Assembly: GCA_036250195.1 (NCBI GenBank)
Contig: JAVHZZ010000009.1
Location: forward strand, 40,639,824-40,703,823
Origin: Mixophyes australis
Lineage: Eukaryota; Chordata; Amphibia; Anura; Limnodynastidae
Reading direction: 5' to 3'
Length of the DNA stretch: 64,000 bases
In this document: positions 59,381 through 64,000 of the stretch, one piece after another
Layout of the letters: each line of letters opens with the position of its first letter
Position numbering within the stretch: position 1 is the stretch's first letter
The notes under the pieces: model-generated
Told to the model about the DNA's origin: nothing
Seen by the model: the letters and a program-made list of their open reading frames with translations, nothing else
The model's database searches: none
Made by a program: the position numbers and the translations under genes

Positions 59381-59999
59381 TCAGTGTCTAGGACATTACT
59401 TCAGAAACAGGTAACAGTTTTGTTGTGTTCCTTGCTGCGGATGTACCTGTAGAGGCTCAAGTACATGTAGCATCAGATCTTTGACAATATACTCACAGGT
59501 TCATTAAAGTTGATGTGACAAACATTGAAATATGTAGTCTTTCCGGCTCTCTTATGCGATGAGCTGCTTTTTTGATAGAGTCTGTGAATCAAGATTTTAG
59601 GCTCAAAATACTCGATTGTAATTCATGAAGTGAAGTTGTTGTGAGTTAACACTACTTTTTTGTTGCTGCTTTTTCAATAACATTTGCCTTGTTTCTAGTG
59701 GTCATTGTGATATCGGGGCTTTGGAGAACCATCCTGGTAAAAGCTTTTGGGTCACAAGTACTGATTATGAATAGGCATTATGGGAGACGTATTCCCATCT
59801 ATTGTGTCATCAACTATGACCTGCACACATAGATACTGTTATTGTAATGCAAGGAAGGCTGAGGATTGTTTGTTAATGGAAAAAATAATACTACTCTGCT
59901 ATTTACGTCTTAACATATTACCTTATCTATTACCTGAAATAAACACATGGACACATATTTAAATTTTTCTGTACTGAGGATACAGATTTATTGTAAATG
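59380..59999. other. Non-coding DNA, nothing recognised
   Basis: AT-rich, between the L2 tail and the Ngaro-like relic. Confidence 0.5.
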
Positions 60000-60577
60000 A
60001 TGGTGGCAATGAAAGCTGATGCAAGTTCAGCTAATACTCAATTAATCAACGAGATAGCCAACCGATCCTGAATCCCAGGCTCTAAACTATGGCGTAAGTG
60101 AAACTACACCCTTTCTGGACTCAACAGGCACATTTGCAAAAACGATACCCAGGGCATTCACACATATGACACCAACAGAGACATTTATCGAAATGGGAAA
60201 AATCCTGCTGCCAAACTCATGTGCCATGTATTAACCGCTGATTGCCAAAAGCTGAGGTCCTTTAAAGGAAATGCAGCCCACTACCATCAGACCTCAAAAT
60301 TCTTTAACAGAAAGCCATAAATTTGAGCAATAAGCAAACCCAACCCTCCATGAGATACACCTACCAGGCCTATAAAGCTGAGGAACGCCAAACTGAATAA
60401 TCGGGGTCTGACCTATTAACCTGACGGCTGACCCTATCCATGACCAGACCAGTACGGACACACCTCCAAATCAATCAAGGAATAATGTGGGACTAGCATA
60501 TCTTAATAGCTGGCCATCCAGCAACGATGAGCCGGAAGTCATCAATGACATGCCTAATAAGGCCCGCCGCCTTACCC

Positions 60578-60838
60578 TTACCCAATGTCATTCCCTCCTA
60601 AAGTAATCACTAAGACATCAGGGGCCTGTCCTCTGGCAATCTTCTCAAATACTAAATCTTGAAAAGCTGGCCAGCACATCCCCCTTCTACTGATCCATAT
60701 GATGTCCACTTCGGTGTTAAAACTGGACAATTCTCTGGCCGAGGAACGTCTGGCAGCCCAATTGGTGAAAGAGTGGCCAACCACCCAAATCAGCAACATC
60801 CCAAGTATCAATACAAATGGATGGCAAATCCTAAACAA
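60578..60838 (-). pseudogene. SGNH-hydrolase-like fragment of Ngaro element
   Basis: The frame shows WVVGHSFTNWAARR (block I, GHS in place of GDS), then WISRRGMCWPAFQDLV, and PDVLVITLGGNDIG (block III, GGND). SGNH-type esterase domains are known in some Ngaro-type retroelements, where their role is unclear. The frame ends right after block III, before the catalytic Asp-His block, so the domain is incomplete. Confidence 0.72.
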
Positions 60839-61149
60839 GTAACAAACATTGCTGTAATAAATGAAGATGCGTCCTTTAATTCACAGCAGGCCCTACCAGG
60901 GAGCCAAAGGGGAAAATGGAGAGGGAAAAGTCTTGAGGTAAACCATGTGAAAGTAAAATACTTTGAAAGTGCCTATGCTATGTGGTTCTTCATTTTGAGG
61001 AAAAATTAGGGAACATGGCATGGTGATAATGCAACAGGCCCAAATTAGGGAACCCAACAACAATTGAACCTGCCAAAGGGACACTTACCACGCATGTAGA
61101 TCCAAACAAAACATAAAATTTGTCTACCTTATCCATGGGAAGCTGACAG

Positions 61150-61530
61150 CAACTCGCCACTGTGCCGATTTCGATGCCCAGGAATGACAGGCTCATAGTT
61201 AGGCCTTCCGTCTTGTCATGTGCATTCGGCACCCCAAGTACCTAAAACAAAGCTTTAGCATCGAATAACACTTCACCACACTGTGGAGAACCCCGGGCAC
61301 CGATGAAAAGAAAGTCATCCAGGTAGTGAGCCACACCTGTTTGACCAGTGCCGACCTCAATGCACCAATTAAAGAACAAGCTTAATTCCTCAAAAACGGC
61401 ACAAGACACCAAGTAACCCATTGGGAGACACCTCAGAAGTCCCTCAGTAGTCCTAAAGCCCATGAAACGGAAAAGTCAGGACGTATAGAGAGCACGAGAA
61501 AAGTCGATTTAAAATTGTCCTTCGCCATTA
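61150..61530 (-). pseudogene. DIRS/Ngaro-type reverse transcriptase fragment
   Basis: Translation includes LPMGYLVSCAVFEELS and AHYLDDFLFIGARGSPQCG with the YLDD catalytic box, then (after a frame change) AHDKTEGLTMSLSFLGIEI and LPMDKVDKF, leading to the RNase H side. This order and wording are typical of DIRS/Ngaro reverse transcriptases and unlike LTR or LINE ones. Stops and frame changes mark it as dead. Confidence 0.82.
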
Positions 61531-62489
61531 GAGCCCCCACACCAAAACCTCTTACCAACTCCAAGGCAAACTCAAAAGATTGGTATATTACCAAAGGGGA
61601 TGCTCTCCGTCACAGTCAACTTGTTCTGGAACTTATCATCATACTCTCGCCACACCATATCAGCGTTAACCGTGTGCATATAATGGATCATACGCAAATA
61701 TTTCAAGATCTTCTGGGGTACGCTGGGCCTAGCGTCTAAATATGCTGATGAAAAAAATGAAAAACCCTGATAACCAGTTATTGTATATTCTAAGCACCAA
61801 CATCAGCGTCACCTTTTGCCCTAGCCTAAACTATACAGTTTTCACCAACCCCGTGATAGTAAACAAGAACACATAAATAACCTTGTAAATTTTTTCCTAA
61901 AAACTAGTTCAAAGAGAATAGATGTTTTTGTACAATTCAAGCACCATATTTCCCACTGGTTGGTGCATACCGCCTACTAGCATGACGATTACCCCTACGC
62001 ATATGGGATTGCAGAAGCTGCATCAATTTACTAGTCAAAGGAATCATCAGCTGTACTCAAAACATCAGAAACCAAAGCCAAACCCCAGTCATCCACATAT
62101 CTCTCATACTGACCAGATACTAGCGAGTCGAACACTCCTGTGACCAACTAGGTATCTTTGTGCACCATGTGCGGTCAGCCGACATCCAGTTGCTGTCGCA
62201 GCAGTCCTGACATGTCATCATCTGTAACCTAAAACAACAGAAGAGTTAACAGGTCAATCATCCCGGCAGGACCTCCTTGAAGCTGGACAGTTCCCAGAAG
62301 GCAAGGAGGGCGTGGCTGGATAAAGGTACACGTAGCAGGGAGCCAGGAGTTGCAGAAGGAAGCTAGGAGGGTTAGGACAAAAGGGGGTCTGAGTCAAGGG
62401 AGGTGGGGTGTGATGGCTCAGGAAAGGGTTGTTGACCAGAAGGGGGGCGGGGTGGGTTGATGGGATGGAAGACCGCAGTCAGAGAAAAC

Positions 62490-62867
62490 CTAGTCAGGCC
62501 AGGTGTTTGGGGGACAGCGGAAGGATGCTGTGGAACAGGAAAATGTAAGATGGTAGGGGGTTAACTGGGCGGGAGAAATGGGATTAATTCCTGCAGTGGA
62601 AATACTGGACAAGGTACTGGGCACTGGGGGCGGACACAGGACTGGGGTAAAAAGCGGCAGGTGTGAAGGGAAACTCAAAGGTTTTGGAGGGCTGGGGGGA
62701 CCCGAATCCTGGGGGTGGGGACTGAGAGTAAGGTGTGGTAGGGCAGTCAACAGGGTTACCCAGAGAAATATTGGAGGAGGGGCAGTGGACGTAGCCTGTA
62801 AGGGGTGGGCTGGGCCAGGGTATAAGAGTTTTAAAATTTTTGTAGGGAAAGTCTGGGGCCACCACAA
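62490..62867 (-). pseudogene. Proline-rich gag-like open frame
   Basis: A 125-codon proline/serine/threonine-rich frame without a recognised motif, located upstream of the reverse transcriptase on the same strand, where gag would lie. GC content is higher than the surrounding DNA. Assignment is positional only. Confidence 0.35.
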
Positions 62868-62944
62868 AATCCTACAAGATGGTAAAACAAAGCAGGGGAT
62901 CTTAGGGGAGGAGTCTCACAGTGCCCTGCAGGCAATGTGAGACC

Positions 62945-64000
62945 TGCGGGCATGGGGGGACATGGGGGGACATGGGGGGCTGTATGATGTGCCTGGTAGC
63001 ATGGGGAGAGGACACCATGGGATGGGCAGGAGTTTTAATCTGTCTGGCAAGGACAGAACCAGACATGCTGGATGAATAGCCAGCAGCCCTGTTGCCACAG
63101 AAGCCCTATAGGCTATGGGAGCTGCCAGGTGTGGTTGCCAGTGGGTGGACACTTAGAGATGCTTAGAGTATTTTTTTACCAAAACTAGAAAGAGACACCG
63201 CACCAAGCTTTCCATATTACTCCTCAACAGATAATGGTGATTTTACTATTTATTGACATTTATCCGTAGGAAGGGTGCACCCTAAACATTGACAAGCTTA
63301 GTTACAAATGTCCATAAGATAGGACAGAAAGGGAGTTAATTGGGGCACTCATATGGACTTCAAAGAATAACAAATCCAGATTATGGGTAAAATACAACTT
63401 TATTAAATATTAAACATAAAATATCTAGTAGCGAAATATTTAAAAAAGTATATGGAAAATATATGAGCAAGATTTATAACTGGTAAAATGGACAAACCCT
63501 TGTCCAGGCCGCGATACTGCTCAAAATTTATCCTTGATATAGTTATTGAATACTGATATGTATATATATCAAAGGAATGTATAAAGAAATTATCGTCCCA
63601 TTAAGTTGCGCTTTAATGCTACCATTTAGACACTATTAACCTGAAAGATAGTTGAGACAGGTCTCACTGAGGATAACATTACACACTAGCAGTTCATACA
63701 TGGTAGAAGATGAAACCTGCCGAGATGATGCTCATTCATTATTAAATATCATGTTAGTCAAAGGTTGAGTATATTATGTTCTTTTATAGGATCACACTTT
63801 GATTCTTAGAAAAATTATATGCAGAGCTTTCACGCAAATCCCTAACGGGATTAATACAGAGATTGTTCTCCTAATTACAATGTAATTGGATTGGACTGGT
63901 TAATAATCATAAAAGTAGTATTCTGTATTTATTTATTTATAATTTGAAACAAATATCTATAAATAAATAGCCCCTATAGAAAAATAACATAGAATAAAAA
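62945..64000. other. Non-coding DNA, nothing firmly recognised
   Basis: Starts with a GGGGGACATG triplicate (62956-62977). The rest is AT-rich; a segment near 63360-63480 may be an unrecognised repeat. Confidence 0.4.

Larger units (their letters stand above)
60000..62940 (-). mobile_element. DIRS/Ngaro-like tyrosine-recombinase retroelement relic
   Basis: On the minus strand, in order: a proline-rich gag-like frame (62867-62490), decayed gag-like sequence (about 62250-61900), reverse transcriptase (about 61530-61150) and an SGNH-hydrolase-like frame (60838-60578). An AATAAA (complement of TTTATT near 59989) lies close to its end. The recombinase region expected between RT and the 3' end was not recognised; only about 300 bp separate RT and hydrolase, so it was probably deleted or lies elsewhere. 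Limits are approximate. Confidence 0.7.

Overview
This looks like a stretch of intergenic or intronic DNA from a large, repeat-rich vertebrate genome, most likely an amphibian (frog). No host protein-coding gene, rRNA or functional tRNA gene could be supported. Nearly all recognisable content is mobile DNA: PIF/Harbinger, hAT, a Ginger-like element and TTAA-type DNA transposons; L2-clade and L1/Tx1-like LINEs; a V-SINE; Ty3/Gypsy and other LTR elements; and a DIRS/Ngaro-like tyrosine-recombinase retroelement. The frog assignment is inference from this mix and from GGGCC(T)GA(G)TCATTAAG- and GGGCTAGATTTACTAA-type MITEs. No database was searched.

Layout. 1-530: end of a hAT element on the minus strand, cut by the window edge. 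2342-2660: MITE. 3165-7024: Ty3/Gypsy remnant (integrase, chromodomain-like tail, 3' LTR) carrying two younger insertions. 7025-11570: decayed L1/Tx1-like LINE with a solo Gypsy LTR in its 3' part. 11571-14508: AT-rich DNA with no gene. 14740-15932: 73-bp minisatellite abutting an L2 LINE (about 15945-19797) that retains a 1004-codon frame. A minus-strand solo LTR (19820-21234) and a Ginger-like element (21245-21847) both sit in the TA microsatellite at the L2 tail.

22179-28616 is a nested stack: a MITE split by a two-gene Harbinger transposon, itself split by a 2.1-kb solo Gypsy LTR. 28742-33439: several small hAT elements and MITEs. 34900-36700: a CpG-rich promoter-like block. 38173: partial Gypsy LTR. 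41392-42359: hAT relic containing a complete V-SINE. 42874-48111: more MITEs. 49583-53805: a 4.2-kb internally deleted hAT with tandem arrays. 55043-59379: a second L2 copy with a GC-rich 5' region, from which most of the reverse transcriptase is deleted. 60000-62940: minus-strand Ngaro-like relic with reverse transcriptase and SGNH-hydrolase fragments.

How the pieces relate. The V-SINE tail matches the L2 3' end, so L2 is its probable mobilising partner. The Harbinger transposase and its Myb-like DNA-binding partner are convergent genes sharing an AT-rich polyadenylation zone. The nesting, supported by target-site duplications (TSDs), gives relative ages: MITE before Harbinger before solo LTR; L2 before both the minus-strand LTR and the Ginger-like element; hAT relic before V-SINE; Gypsy integrase before its inner solo LTR. 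All coding regions seen carry a lesion.
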